NCBI GenBank assembly: GCA_014360685.1
Contig: JACIXB010000009.1
Location: 1 to 64,000 of the forward strand
DNA length: 64,000 nt
Direction of reading: 5' to 3'
From: Actinomycetota bacterium
Lineage (GTDB): Bacteria; Actinomycetota; Geothermincolia; Geothermincolales; RBG-13-55-18
In this document: in pieces, positions 1 to 8,073 of the stretch
Numbering within the stretch: the first letter of the stretch is position 1
Layout: each line of letters begins with the position of its first letter
Position numbers and translations under genes: made by a program
Notes under the pieces: model-generated
Database searches by the model: none
What the model was told of the DNA's origin: nothing
What the model saw: only the letters and a program-made list of their open reading frames with translations

Positions 1-320
1 GCTTGGCCCGCTTTTTCTCCATCTTCAGCCGCTTGGCCTCCTCCCTGCGCCGCTTGGCCTCCTCCCTGCGCAAGCGGGCCAGTTCCTTCCTGCTCAGGGG
101 CGCCTCCGCCGGGGCTTCCGCCTCCTCCGGGGGCTGGACGAAGGGAACCGGTTGCGGCGGGGGTGCCTCCGGTGCCTCCGCCTCCGCCTCGGCCTGCTTG
201 GCCCGCTTTTTCTCCATCTTCAGCCGCTTGGCCTCCTCCCTGCGCCGCTTGGCCTCCTCCCTGCGCAAGCGGGCCAGTTCCTTCCTGCTCAGGGGCGCCT
301 CCGCCGGGGCTTCCGCCTCC
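1..320. repeat. Direct repeat, 195-bp period, inside the left-edge gene
   Basis: Bases 1-125 and 196-320 are identical. The 195-bp offset equals 65 codons, so the repeat keeps the reading frame of the leftward gene. Within each copy there is a shorter duplication of a roughly 20-bp segment coding for a charged helical motif. The array may continue to the left of the window. Confidence 0.9.
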
Positions 321-562
321 ACGCCCTCCTTTGCGCGCTTGGAGAACGGTTTTACTTGTTTTACCTCGGCCTTCTTCCTCTCCTTGGCCAGGCGCGCTGA
401 AGCGCTGCTCAAACCGGCGCCGAGTTCCTCGACCCGGGAGCGGTAGCAATTCATGCACAGCAGCACCTGGTTGGTCTCCGTGGCGCAGAGCGGGCAAATG
501 GGCGTATCACACTGCGCGCAGGAGGTTATAGCCTCATTACCGGCGTGGAAAGGACATTCCAT
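1..562 (-). CDS. B-box-like zinc-finger protein with repeated charged helices (partial)
   Basis: The gene reads leftward off the window edge, so only the first 187 codons are visible. The ATG at 562 follows GGAGGTGG at good spacing. Residues 1-40 form a compact zinc-binding module with C3, H6, C15, C18, C23, C26, C36 and C39, a pattern like the B-box fingers found at the N-terminus of some bacterial membrane proteins. A Lys-rich linker follows. From about residue 80 come near-identical 65-residue units made of Arg/Lys/Glu-rich helix (likely coiled coil) and an Ala/Pro/Glu linker. The C-terminus, perhaps with membrane segments, is outside the window. The function is unknown. The opposite strand is also open across this stretch, but it lacks a ribosome-binding site and encodes low-complexity Ala/Ser/Arg sequence. 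Confidence 0.7.
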   Translation of the reverse strand, partial: MECPFHAGNEAITSCAQCDTPICPLCATETNQVLLCMNCYRSRVEELGAGLSSASARLAKERKKAEVKQVKPFSKRAKEGVEAEAPAEAPLSRKELARLRREEAKRRREEAKRLKMEKKRAKQAEAEAEAPEAPPPQPVPFVQPPEEAEAPAEAPLSRKELARLRREEAKRRREEAKRLKMEKKRAK

Positions 563-743
563 GACCGCCACCTCCAGGGCCTGACGTCCCACCTATGTAA
601 TAATTCTATCACCGGGAAGGACGCCCTTTACGCCGCCACCCGGCCTAACGCCAAGCGCCGAAACCTTGGGATCTCTATGTCTACCGATCATTCGCATAAG
701 TTATCGGCAGCGCCGGGCATGTTTTTAAGCCGTGGTGGGCGGC

Positions 744-752
744 TGGTATAAT
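744..752 (+). promoter_or_regulatory. Extended -10 promoter for the fha/pst/rod cluster
   Basis: TGG-TATAAT is a full TG-N extended -10 with a perfect TATAAT at 747-752. No good -35 is present. It lies 43 bases upstream of the ATG at 796 and is the only clear promoter before the eight-gene growth cluster. Confidence 0.55.
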
Positions 753-795
753 GCATTTGGCCGCGGGAAAAAGGATAACGGTCAGGGATTCGTCC

Positions 796-1260
796 ATGGA
801 AACCGGGAAGGCGCGGGTCTTCGCGAGGATGTGCGTCATCGCCTGGGGCATCCCGTTGGTGCTCCTATCCTTCATGACGGCCATGGAGATCTCCCCCTGG
901 AAGGCGGAAAGCGCCCACGTGAGCCGGCTGACCCTCGACCTGGCGGCGGTGGGCATGGCAGCGGGCGGTTTGGCCGCCTGGGTCTTCTTCAGCACATACC
1001 TTTACCGCAGGCTATGGAAGGTTTTTCCACATATAGGTCGGGAGGACAAAGCCTGGACCTATGCCGAAGGGGTGTTCGGCCTGCAGGGGGTGGGAACGAG
1101 CATGTCCTCGGTGCTGGGCGTGTTCCTCTACCTTTTCGGGGGCGGTTTCTGGCGCGCCGTCATCCTGGCTTCCCTGTCCCTGGTGCTGGCCGCGGTGGAG
1201 ACGGCGAGGTTTTCCCTGCGCGTGGCGGAGGTGGAGGATCTCCTGAAGGGCGTGGAGTGA
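796..1260 (+). CDS. Small integral membrane protein at head of the fha cluster
   Basis: A 154-residue protein with about four hydrophobic segments (near residues 8-25, 45-67, 95-115 and 118-138), so probably an inner-membrane protein. I do not recognise the family. An upstream in-frame ATG at 751 overlaps the TATAAT box at 747-752 and so cannot be the start; the ATG at 796 follows a purine-rich CAGGGA. The stop overlaps the next ATG by one base, so it is translationally coupled to fhaA. That points to a role linked to cell-wall growth or its kinase signalling, by inference from position only. Confidence 0.65.
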   Translation: METGKARVFARMCVIAWGIPLVLLSFMTAMEISPWKAESAHVSRLTLDLAAVGMAAGGLAAWVFFSTYLYRRLWKVFPHIGREDKAWTYAEGVFGLQGVGTSMSSVLGVFLYLFGGGFWRAVILASLSLVLAAVETARFSLRVAEVEDLLKGVE

Positions 1261-1979
1261 TGGGTCTCCTGAAGCGTTTCGAGCAGAGCCTGGAGAAGGC
1301 CTTCGAAGAACCGTTTACCAGGATTTTCAAAGGGCGGGTCCATCCGCTGGAGATAGGGCGTCGTGTCCTCCGGACCATGGACGACGAGAGGGTGCTGGGG
1401 GTTAACGAGACCTTGGCGCCCAACCGCTTCCTGGTCCGCCTGAGCCCGGAGGATTTCCGGCACCTGGAAGGGTTCCTGGGAACTCTTGGCAAGGAGATGG
1501 AGGGTCTGGTCATCGACTACGCCAACCGACGGGATTACCATCTCGCCTCCAGGCCGCGCCTGCGTTTCGCGCGGGACGAGGCCCTGGGGGTGGGTGAGTT
1601 CCGGGTGGAAGCCTGCTTCGAGGAGGGAACGACCCCGGGGGAGGGGTCGGCGGAGCGTGCTCCCGATGCAGCGCTCCCAACCGGTGGGGATAGGGGCGTG
1701 CTGAGAATACTTTCCGGCGACCGTGCCGGGACCGCCGTGCATATCCAGGGGTCGAGGGTACGCATCGGCAGGGCGGAGGAGAACGACGTCGTCCTTCCGG
1801 ATCCGAGGGTCTCCAGGTTCCACGCGGAGATCGAGAAGGGGCCGCGGGGGTTCGTGCTCCGGGACCTGGGAAGCACCAACGGCACGATGATCGGCGGCCG
1901 GAGGATAAGGGAGAGGCTGCTGGAGAACGGGGATATCATCTCCATGGGCGGGGTGAGGATGGAGTTTATCCTGGAGTAG
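1260..1979 (+). CDS. fhaA: FHA-domain protein FhaA
   Basis: This 239-residue protein has the two-part plan of actinobacterial FhaA: a DUF3662-type N-terminal domain (about 1-122) and a C-terminal FHA domain (about 150-237). The FHA domain shows the phosphothreonine-binding signature: IGR, the SRFH segment, and LGSTNGT. In mycobacteria FhaA binds phosphorylated partners such as the MviN pseudokinase domain and tunes peptidoglycan synthesis at the pole and septum. The linker is much shorter than in the Mycobacterium protein (about 530 residues). The ATG at 1260 overlaps the previous stop; an open frame extends further upstream but is not supported. Confidence 0.85.
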   Translation: MGLLKRFEQSLEKAFEEPFTRIFKGRVHPLEIGRRVLRTMDDERVLGVNETLAPNRFLVRLSPEDFRHLEGFLGTLGKEMEGLVIDYANRRDYHLASRPRLRFARDEALGVGEFRVEACFEEGTTPGEGSAERAPDAALPTGGDRGVLRILSGDRAGTAVHIQGSRVRIGRAEENDVVLPDPRVSRFHAEIEKGPRGFVLRDLGSTNGTMIGGRRIRERLLENGDIISMGGVRMEFILE

Positions 1980-2039
1980 GAAATGTGCGGGAAGGCCCGC
2001 CCGACCCCGTCGGCCCGGAGGGCGCCATGCCCTGCGCCC

Positions 2040-2065
2040 CGCGGGGAGGCGGAACCCTCCCCGCG
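2040..2065. other. Perfect GC hairpin between fhaA and fhaB
   Basis: A 10-bp perfect stem (2040-2049 with 2056-2065) closes a 6-base loop in the 139-bp gap between the two FHA genes. No T-tract follows, so it is more likely an mRNA-stability or attenuating hairpin than a classic terminator. Confidence 0.45.
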
Positions 2066-2118
2066 CCGTAGGGGCGGTCCCGGTTGGTGAGAGTGGAGAT
2101 TTCAGGAAGGGGATAGCC

Positions 2119-2565
2119 TTGCCGGAGATAGTATATATCTCGCTGAGGTATCTTTTCCTGGCACTGCTGTACCTCTTCCTCGCCCTGGTGATCAGGGTCA
2201 TCTACCGGGAACTCAACCCCGAGACCCCTGAGCCCCCCGCACGCAAGCCCTCCAGGCCCGGCAGGAAGGGGCGCCCCGCCACCCTGGTCCTTTTGGGAGG
2301 GGAGGGTCGCCGGGGACGGAAGGAGTGGCGGATCGTGGAGGAGCTGGTTATCGGGCGGGCCCCGGAATGCGCGGTGTGTCTGGAGGACGAGTTCGCCTCC
2401 AACCTCCACGCCAGGGTATACGCCCTTCAGGGCCGCTACTACGTGGAGGACCTGGGAAGTACCAACGGAACCTATGTGAACGGAAGGCGCATCAATTATC
2501 CCATCGAGCTGCGCCTCGGAGACCGGATAAAAGTGGGTCGTACCCTGATGGAATTCAGGGCTTGA
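2119..2565 (+). CDS. fhaB: Membrane-anchored FHA protein FhaB (FipA-like)
   Basis: This 148-residue protein has one N-terminal transmembrane helix (about residues 5-27), a Pro/Arg-rich linker, and a C-terminal FHA domain (about 55-148) with IGR, an SNLH segment in place of SRxH, and LGSTNGT. The layout matches actinobacterial FhaB/FipA, which docks on phosphorylated proteins at the division site. The start is a TTG at 2119, preceded by GGAAGGGGA. It is the second FHA gene of the conserved cluster and lies just upstream of the phosphatase that would reverse the phosphorylation it reads. Confidence 0.85.
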   Translation: MPEIVYISLRYLFLALLYLFLALVIRVIYRELNPETPEPPARKPSRPGRKGRPATLVLLGGEGRRGRKEWRIVEELVIGRAPECAVCLEDEFASNLHARVYALQGRYYVEDLGSTNGTYVNGRRINYPIELRLGDRIKVGRTLMEFRA

Positions 2566-2648
2566 CCCCATCCGGAAGGGGCAACCGCGGAATGTCGCAA
2601 TGACCTGCGGGACGCCGTTTTCGAACCTGTGAACCGGAGGAGGGCCCC

Positions 2649-3452
2649 ATGCGTTATGCCGCCCTTAGCGATGTGGGTAGGGTGCGGGAGAGAAACGAGG
2701 ATTTTTGCCACGCCGACGGTCGCCTGTTCATCGTTGCCGACGGCATGGGGGGTCACCAGGCGGGGGATGTGGCCAGCTCCGCGGCGGTGGAGGAGTTCCT
2801 GCGTTGCGAAAAGGAGAACCGTGGGGCGGATCCCCTGCGGCGCCTGCGCGGTTGCCTGCAAGCCGCCAACCGCGTCATCCTGAAGATGGCCGAAAAGGAC
2901 CCTGGACTCCGGGGCATGGGCACCACCTTCACCGTCCTGCTTCTGGAGGACGGCGCCTACCTGGGCCACGTGGGAGACAGCCGGGCTTACGTCCTGAGAG
3001 GAGGGACGTTGAATCCCCTTACCCGGGATCATTCCCTGGTGGAAAAGATGGTGAGGGAGGGTTTTCTCACTCGGCGCGAGGCCAGGCGGCATCCCAAGCG
3101 CAACATCATCCTGCGGGCCCTGGGGTTGTCGGCCGACCTGGCCGCGGACCTGGTGAGGGTGGAGGTCATGCCCGGCGATCGCATCCTCTTGTGCACGGAC
3201 GGCCTGACTTCCCAGTTGGAAGACGACCAACTCGCCCGCCTCCTCCTCGAGGAAAAGGATCCGGAGGCCTGCGCGCGCAAGCTCATCGAGGCGGCCAATG
3301 CCATGGGCGGGGAGGATAACGTGACCGTTGTCCTCGTGGACCTGGAGGAGGGAGACGGGTCCGTCTTTCCGGCTAAGGGCGCGGTTCCGCGACGGGAGGG
3401 GAAAAACCCGGTGGCACGGTGGTGGCGACGCATGCGCACGGGAAGGGCTTGA
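2649..3452 (+). CDS. pstP: PP2C-family Ser/Thr protein phosphatase PstP
   Basis: A 267-residue metal-dependent (Mn/Mg) phosphatase expected to dephosphorylate PknB and its substrates. PPM motifs are in order: RERNEDF near the N-terminus, DGMGGH with the metal-binding Asp, GHVGDSRAY, the LTRDHS segment, CTDGLTS and the final GGEDNVT. A GGAGGAGGG ribosome-binding site precedes the ATG. Unlike Mycobacterium PstP it has no transmembrane helix or extracellular domain and ends in a short Arg/Lys-rich tail, so it should be cytosolic or only loosely membrane-bound. Confidence 0.92.
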   Translation: MRYAALSDVGRVRERNEDFCHADGRLFIVADGMGGHQAGDVASSAAVEEFLRCEKENRGADPLRRLRGCLQAANRVILKMAEKDPGLRGMGTTFTVLLLEDGAYLGHVGDSRAYVLRGGTLNPLTRDHSLVEKMVREGFLTRREARRHPKRNIILRALGLSADLAADLVRVEVMPGDRILLCTDGLTSQLEDDQLARLLLEEKDPEACARKLIEAANAMGGEDNVTVVLVDLEEGDGSVFPAKGAVPRREGKNPVARWWRRMRTGRA

Positions 3453-3537
3453 CCCGGGTTTCGGCGGTCCGCGCTCATGCGGCCTGGAGGTCATCGGAAG
3501 GCGGGATAGGGAACGGTATGGCGAGGAAGGATGAGAG

Positions 3538-4821
3538 ATGGGCATGAGCCCGAGGTGGAAGGAAGCGCTTCTCCTGGCACTTATCCTGCCCCTCTCCTTC
3601 CTGGGCTGGATCTCGCTCGACCTGGCCGAGGCCGGTGCCCTGGTTCCGGGCCACCTGGTTTATCCCCTGGCCTGGACGGCCGTCTTTCTCCTGGCCCACT
3701 TGGTCCTGCGATTCCTGCGTCCCCAGGCCGACCCCCTCCTGCTCCCCCTGGCTGCCGCCCTGACCTGCGTGGGACTGGTCATGCTCCTGCGCCTCAACAT
3801 GCACATGGCCCGCCTGCAGCTCATCTGGCTGGGGACGGGGGCGGTCCTCATGCTGCTCCTGGTAGCCCTGCTGCGCGATTACCGGTCCCTGAAGAATTAC
3901 CGGTACACGCTGGCCGTCCTGGGGCTGGTGCTGCTCCTTTCCACGGTGTTTTTCGGCCGCGAGGTCAACGGGGCCCGGCTGTGGTTGATCCTGGGCCCCC
4001 TACGCTTTCAACCCTCGGAGCTGGCCAAGATCTTTTTGGCCATATTTTTCGCCGCCTACCTGGCGGAAAGGAAAGAGCTCATCGCCGGTGCGGGCCGGGT
4101 GGTGGCCGGCGTTCACCTGCCCCGCCCGCGGGACCTGGGTCCGCTCCTGACCATGTGGGCTCTCTCGCTCCTGTTGCTCATTTTCCAGCGGGATCTCGGG
4201 TCCTCCCTGCTTTTTTTCGGCATCTTCCTGGCGGTGGTCTATGCGGCCACGGGAAGGGCGACCTTCGTGGTGGCCGGAGTGGTCCTGTTCCTGGTAGGGG
4301 CCACCCTCACCTTTTTCCTTTTCGGCCACGTGAGAACCCGGGTGGAGACCTGGCTGGACCCCCTCAACCCGGAGACGGTCAACGATGAGAGTTACCAGAT
4401 AGCCCAGTCCCTTTTCGCCTTCGCCGAGGGCGGCCTTTCCGGGACCGGGTTGGCCCGGGGCAGCCCGAACCTCATACCTTACGTGGAGACCGATTTCATC
4501 TATGCCGCCGTCGGCGAGGAGCTCGGTTTGCTGGGGGCAACGGCGTTGGCCCTCCTATACCTGGTGCTGTGCGGGCGCGGGCTGTACCTGGCCCTGCGCA
4601 ACGAGGACGATTTCGGGAAGCTGCTGGCGGTGGGGATGACCGCCGTGTTGGGGCTTCAATCCTTCATCATCATGGCCGGGGTCACCAGGTTGATGCCCCT
4701 CACCGGCATCACCTTGCCCTTCGTGAGTTACGGGGGAAGCTCCCTGGTGAGCAACTTCCTGCTCCTGGGGCTGCTCCTGTGCCTCTCCGAGGGAGGTGGA
4801 AGGCTTGCAGAGAACGATTAA
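3538..4821 (+). CDS. rodA: SEDS peptidoglycan polymerase RodA/FtsW family
   Basis: This 427-residue multi-spanning membrane protein (about 12 hydrophobic segments) is of the SEDS family. SEDS proteins polymerise lipid II into glycan strands with a partner class B PBP. Typical elements are visible: the NGARLWL region, FQPSELAK, FQRDLGSS, the YQIAQSLFAFAEGGLSGTGLARG stretch in the large extracellular loop, and the C-terminal LTGITLPFVSYGGSS motif. An alternative ATG lies two codons downstream at 3544. The gene overlaps pbpA at its 3' end, in keeping with production of a RodA-PbpA pair. Confidence 0.93.
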   Translation: MGMSPRWKEALLLALILPLSFLGWISLDLAEAGALVPGHLVYPLAWTAVFLLAHLVLRFLRPQADPLLLPLAAALTCVGLVMLLRLNMHMARLQLIWLGTGAVLMLLLVALLRDYRSLKNYRYTLAVLGLVLLLSTVFFGREVNGARLWLILGPLRFQPSELAKIFLAIFFAAYLAERKELIAGAGRVVAGVHLPRPRDLGPLLTMWALSLLLLIFQRDLGSSLLFFGIFLAVVYAATGRATFVVAGVVLFLVGATLTFFLFGHVRTRVETWLDPLNPETVNDESYQIAQSLFAFAEGGLSGTGLARGSPNLIPYVETDFIYAAVGEELGLLGATALALLYLVLCGRGLYLALRNEDDFGKLLAVGMTAVLGLQSFIIMAGVTRLMPLTGITLPFVSYGGSSLVSNFLLLGLLLCLSEGGGRLAEND

Positions 4822-6238
4822 ACGCCTGGGAGCCTTCTTCATCGTCCTCACCATGGTCCTGGTGATCAACCTCAGCTACCTCCAGGTCTGGGGGCAGAAA
4901 AGCCTTATGGAAAATAATGCCAATACGAGGCGCCTGGTGGAGGAGTACGGGATAGCCCGGGGCAGGATAATCACCTCCGACGGCCTGGTCCTGGCGGAGA
5001 GCGTGCCCGCCCAGGGACCCTTCGCCTACCGCCGGCAATACCACCAGGGCTCCCTTTTCTCGCACGTGTTGGGTTACGACAGCCCCCGGTTCGGGAGGAC
5101 GGGAGTGGAGGAAACCTATAACGAACAACTGCTGGGAAGGAAACCCCCCCGTTCCTGGGTGGAAGAGATGACCTCCGACGTGCGCGAGGGAAACGACGTT
5201 TACCTCACCCTGGACACCGAGGTGCAGGCCGCGGCGGCCAAGGCCCTGGGTTCCCGCAAGGGGGCGGTGGTGGCCGTAAACCCCAAGACGGGTGCCGTCC
5301 TGGCCATGTACTCCTGGCCCACCTACGACCCCCAGTCCCTGGTGACCCCGGACAGAGATGCCGACGGGACGCCGCTGGCGGAGAAGGCCATGCTCAACTA
5401 CAGCCGGGACTCGAGCAGTCCCCTGCTCAACCGCGCGGCGGCCGGTCTCTACACCCCGGGCTCCGTCTTCAAGGTGGTGACCGGTTCGGCGGGGCTGGAA
5501 GCGGGATTCCCCGTGTCCACGGCCTTCGATTGCCCGGGGGTCTGGGAGGTGGGTGGTTCGCGGGTGACCAACTACGGAAACCCGCCGCGCAGTTTCGGAA
5601 GTATCGACATGAAGACGGCTCTCACCTACTCCGTGAACACCTACTTCGCCCAGCTGGCGGTGAAGATGGGGGCTCCGGCCCTGGTCAAGTACGCGGAAGC
5701 CTTCGGCCTGAACTCCTTGCCCCCCTTGGACTTACCCGGGGTCTCCGTCTCGCGCATCCCGCCCCCCGGCGGCATGGACGCCGTCCTCCTGGCCTGGTCG
5801 GGTGCCGGCCAGGGAGAGATACTCCTTACCCCGCTCCAGCTCTGCCTGGTGGGCTGTGCGGTGGCCAACGGCGGGAGGATCATGGCCCCCCACCTGCTCA
5901 AAGAAGTCCGGAAGGGGGAGACCATCCTCGAGCGCTATGACGCCTCGGTGTGGAAAAACCCCATCTCCGCGGATTCGGCGGCGGAGATGCTGGAGATGAT
6001 GGTCTCGGTGGTGGAGAGGGGGACCGGGACGGAGGCGGCCATCTCCGGGGTTACCGTGGCCGGGAAGACGGGCACCGCGGAGGTGGAAGGCAAGCCGCCC
6101 CATGCCTGGTTCCTGGGGATCGCGCCGGCGGAGAACCCGAGCGTGGTGGTGGCGGTGGTGGTGGAGAACAGCGGCGGCGGGGGGGGTACGGTTGCCGCAC
6201 CCATCGCCCGTGAAGTCATGAAGGCCGCCTTGAGATGA
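4805..6238 (+). CDS. pbpA: Class B penicillin-binding protein PbpA
   Basis: A transpeptidase of about 477 residues that cross-links glycan strands made by RodA. It has an N-terminal membrane anchor (about 8-25), a PBP dimerisation region, and the transpeptidase domain. The active-site motifs are SVFK (Ser near residue 220), SVN and KTG (near 421). The family label comes from length and the rodA neighbour. I chose the TTG at 4805, eight bases after GGGAGG; a GTG at 4796 is in frame but overlaps that site. Both starts lie inside the rodA 3' end, so translation is probably coupled. No PASTA domain is attached. Confidence 0.9.
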   Translation: MQRTIKRLGAFFIVLTMVLVINLSYLQVWGQKSLMENNANTRRLVEEYGIARGRIITSDGLVLAESVPAQGPFAYRRQYHQGSLFSHVLGYDSPRFGRTGVEETYNEQLLGRKPPRSWVEEMTSDVREGNDVYLTLDTEVQAAAAKALGSRKGAVVAVNPKTGAVLAMYSWPTYDPQSLVTPDRDADGTPLAEKAMLNYSRDSSSPLLNRAAAGLYTPGSVFKVVTGSAGLEAGFPVSTAFDCPGVWEVGGSRVTNYGNPPRSFGSIDMKTALTYSVNTYFAQLAVKMGAPALVKYAEAFGLNSLPPLDLPGVSVSRIPPPGGMDAVLLAWSGAGQGEILLTPLQLCLVGCAVANGGRIMAPHLLKEVRKGETILERYDASVWKNPISADSAAEMLEMMVSVVERGTGTEAAISGVTVAGKTGTAEVEGKPPHAWFLGIAPAENPSVVVAVVVENSGGGGGTVAAPIAREVMKAALR

Positions 6239-6441
6239 GGCGGAATGGGTATTCTTCGCCATGGGAATGCGCTTGCGCATCATGGCCGCCTGCCTTGGGG
6301 GCGTAGGGCGGGTCGGTATTGTCCCCCCGGTGGTTTCCTGGATTACAATACCCCTGAAAAGTCCCCGGATAGGAGCAGGGCCGGCCGCGGATCGAACCTA
6401 AGGGGTGGCGAAAGACCCCGGCACACGGAGGCTTTAGGTTG

Positions 6442-7800
6442 ATGGCCGAGAAATACCCCGACTGGCGGGGCAAGGTGCTGAGAAAGCGCTACCGCCTGGA
6501 CGAGAGGATCGCCCTGGGAAGAACCGTGGAGGTCTTCAGGGCGTACGACCTCCTCGAGGAAAGGGAGGTCGCGGTGAAGCTCCCCCTTCCCCACCTGCTA
6601 TCCGACCGCGAGTTCTGCGACCAGTTCCGCGCCGCCGCTCACCGCGCCACCAGGCTCCGGTATCCCGGCCTGGTGGAGGTCCTGGACTACGGCCTGGAAG
6701 AGGACCGCCCCTTCGTGGTGGAGGAGCTGGTGGAAGCCCGGACCCTCCACGAAATCCTGGAGACGGGGAAGAGGATGAAACCCCTCGGGGCCCTGTATTT
6801 CGCCCTGGAGATCTCCAGGACCCTGGCCTACCTGGAAAAACAGGGGGTGGCGCACGGTTCGCTGGACGAGAGGCACATCTTCATCTACCCCGGCCGTAAG
6901 GCCAAGATGTCCGACCCCGGTTTTCCGGTGGTCATGGGAGGCGGGGACAGCCCCTTCCCCGTTTTCCTTAATCTCCAGCGGGATATCCGGGACCTGGGCT
7001 ACCTCATTTACCGCTCCGTAACCAACCGGAGCAAGCAAGAGGTCCTGGAGGACGCCCGGAAGGGGAAGTTGCGGTGGGACCGCGAGGTCCCGCTCCGCCT
7101 CCAGAGGTTCGTGGAAGTGTGCCTGAAGAGCGCGGAGGGAAAGGGTTTCCCCACCGCCAGGGATGCCCTCCGGGACGTCGTTTCCTCCCTGAGGGAAGAA
7201 CTCCCCCTGGCCCCCTTGCCTCCCGAAGAGCCGGAAGAGGAGAGGGTCGAGGAGGCGCCCGCCGCCCCCGCCGCGGCCCTTCCCCTACCGCTGCCTCGGC
7301 TGCGCCGTTGGCAGGTCTGGGTGGGGGGCGGCCTTTTGGCGGTGGCCGCGGTACTGCTTTTTTTCTGGATCTTGTCCATGTTCATCGGGGGCACCAAGGT
7401 GGAAGTTCCCAACCTGGTGAACGTGAGCGTGGAGGAGGCCGCCAAGATGGCCGCGGAAAGGGATCTCGGCCTGCTGGTGGTGGGGAAAGATCACGACGCC
7501 CAGGTCAAGGCGGATTACGTCATTTCCCAGGATCCCAAGCCGGGCGAGATGGTGAAGAGGAAAACGGTGATCAAGGTCCTCCAGAGCCTGGGCCCGCTTA
7601 CCGTGCCCAACCTCGTCGGCTTGTCCCTCGAGGACGCGCGCTCGGTACTGGAGAGCAGGGGCTTCCGGGTGGGGGAAGTGATTTACAAGGAAGTGGCCGG
7701 TTACAGCCAGAACCGCGTGGTGGAGACCGATCCTCCCTACGGGTCCAAGCTCTCCAGCGGCGCCGCGGTGAACCTGGTGGTGAACCGAAAGCCGCAGTGA
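6442..7800 (+). CDS. PASTA-domain Ser/Thr pseudokinase in the PknA position
   Basis: A 452-residue protein with a cytosolic kinase fold (about 10-250), a Glu/Pro/Ala linker, one transmembrane helix (about 289-311) and two extracellular PASTA domains (about 315-385 and 386-452). The ATP-anchoring Lys46 (VAVK) remains. The glycine loop is degraded, HRD is HGS (137-139, catalytic Asp replaced by Ser139), the following Lys and Asn positions are Asp141 and His144, and DFG is DPG (157-159). It should therefore be unable to phosphorylate by the normal route and may act as a muropeptide sensor or an allosteric partner of PknB. A TTG at 6439 is an alternative start; GGAGG lies at 6427-6431. Confidence 0.85.
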   Translation: MAEKYPDWRGKVLRKRYRLDERIALGRTVEVFRAYDLLEEREVAVKLPLPHLLSDREFCDQFRAAAHRATRLRYPGLVEVLDYGLEEDRPFVVEELVEARTLHEILETGKRMKPLGALYFALEISRTLAYLEKQGVAHGSLDERHIFIYPGRKAKMSDPGFPVVMGGGDSPFPVFLNLQRDIRDLGYLIYRSVTNRSKQEVLEDARKGKLRWDREVPLRLQRFVEVCLKSAEGKGFPTARDALRDVVSSLREELPLAPLPPEEPEEERVEEAPAAPAAALPLPLPRLRRWQVWVGGGLLAVAAVLLFFWILSMFIGGTKVEVPNLVNVSVEEAAKMAAERDLGLLVVGKDHDAQVKADYVISQDPKPGEMVKRKTVIKVLQSLGPLTVPNLVGLSLEDARSVLESRGFRVGEVIYKEVAGYSQNRVVETDPPYGSKLSSGAAVNLVVNRKPQ

Positions 7801-8073
7801 TGTGGAGGGGGGAACCACCGGAGGGCTCGGCCGTCAAAATATCCGGCCCCTTTCGAAGCGTGCTTATGACGCGTCCGATGACGGGATGTGAGGCAGGGAG
7901 ACGCGGGGTGGTTAGAGGGAAGAGGGTCCTTCCGGTATGGAGGGATTGCCGGCCGGACCATGGAAATTATCTTCCGGGAAGGGGCGGAAGCCCGGGTTGA
8001 ACCGGAAAAGCGCCGAGACTCGGTCGCCCGGGTGTACGGAGATCCGCGGTAAGTTCGGAGGCCGGGAGTAATT

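Noticed and set aside
3..446. Rightward open frame of 147 codons at the left edge
   Set aside because: It mirrors the leftward zinc-finger gene, encodes only Ala/Ser/Arg low-complexity sequence and has no ribosome-binding site.
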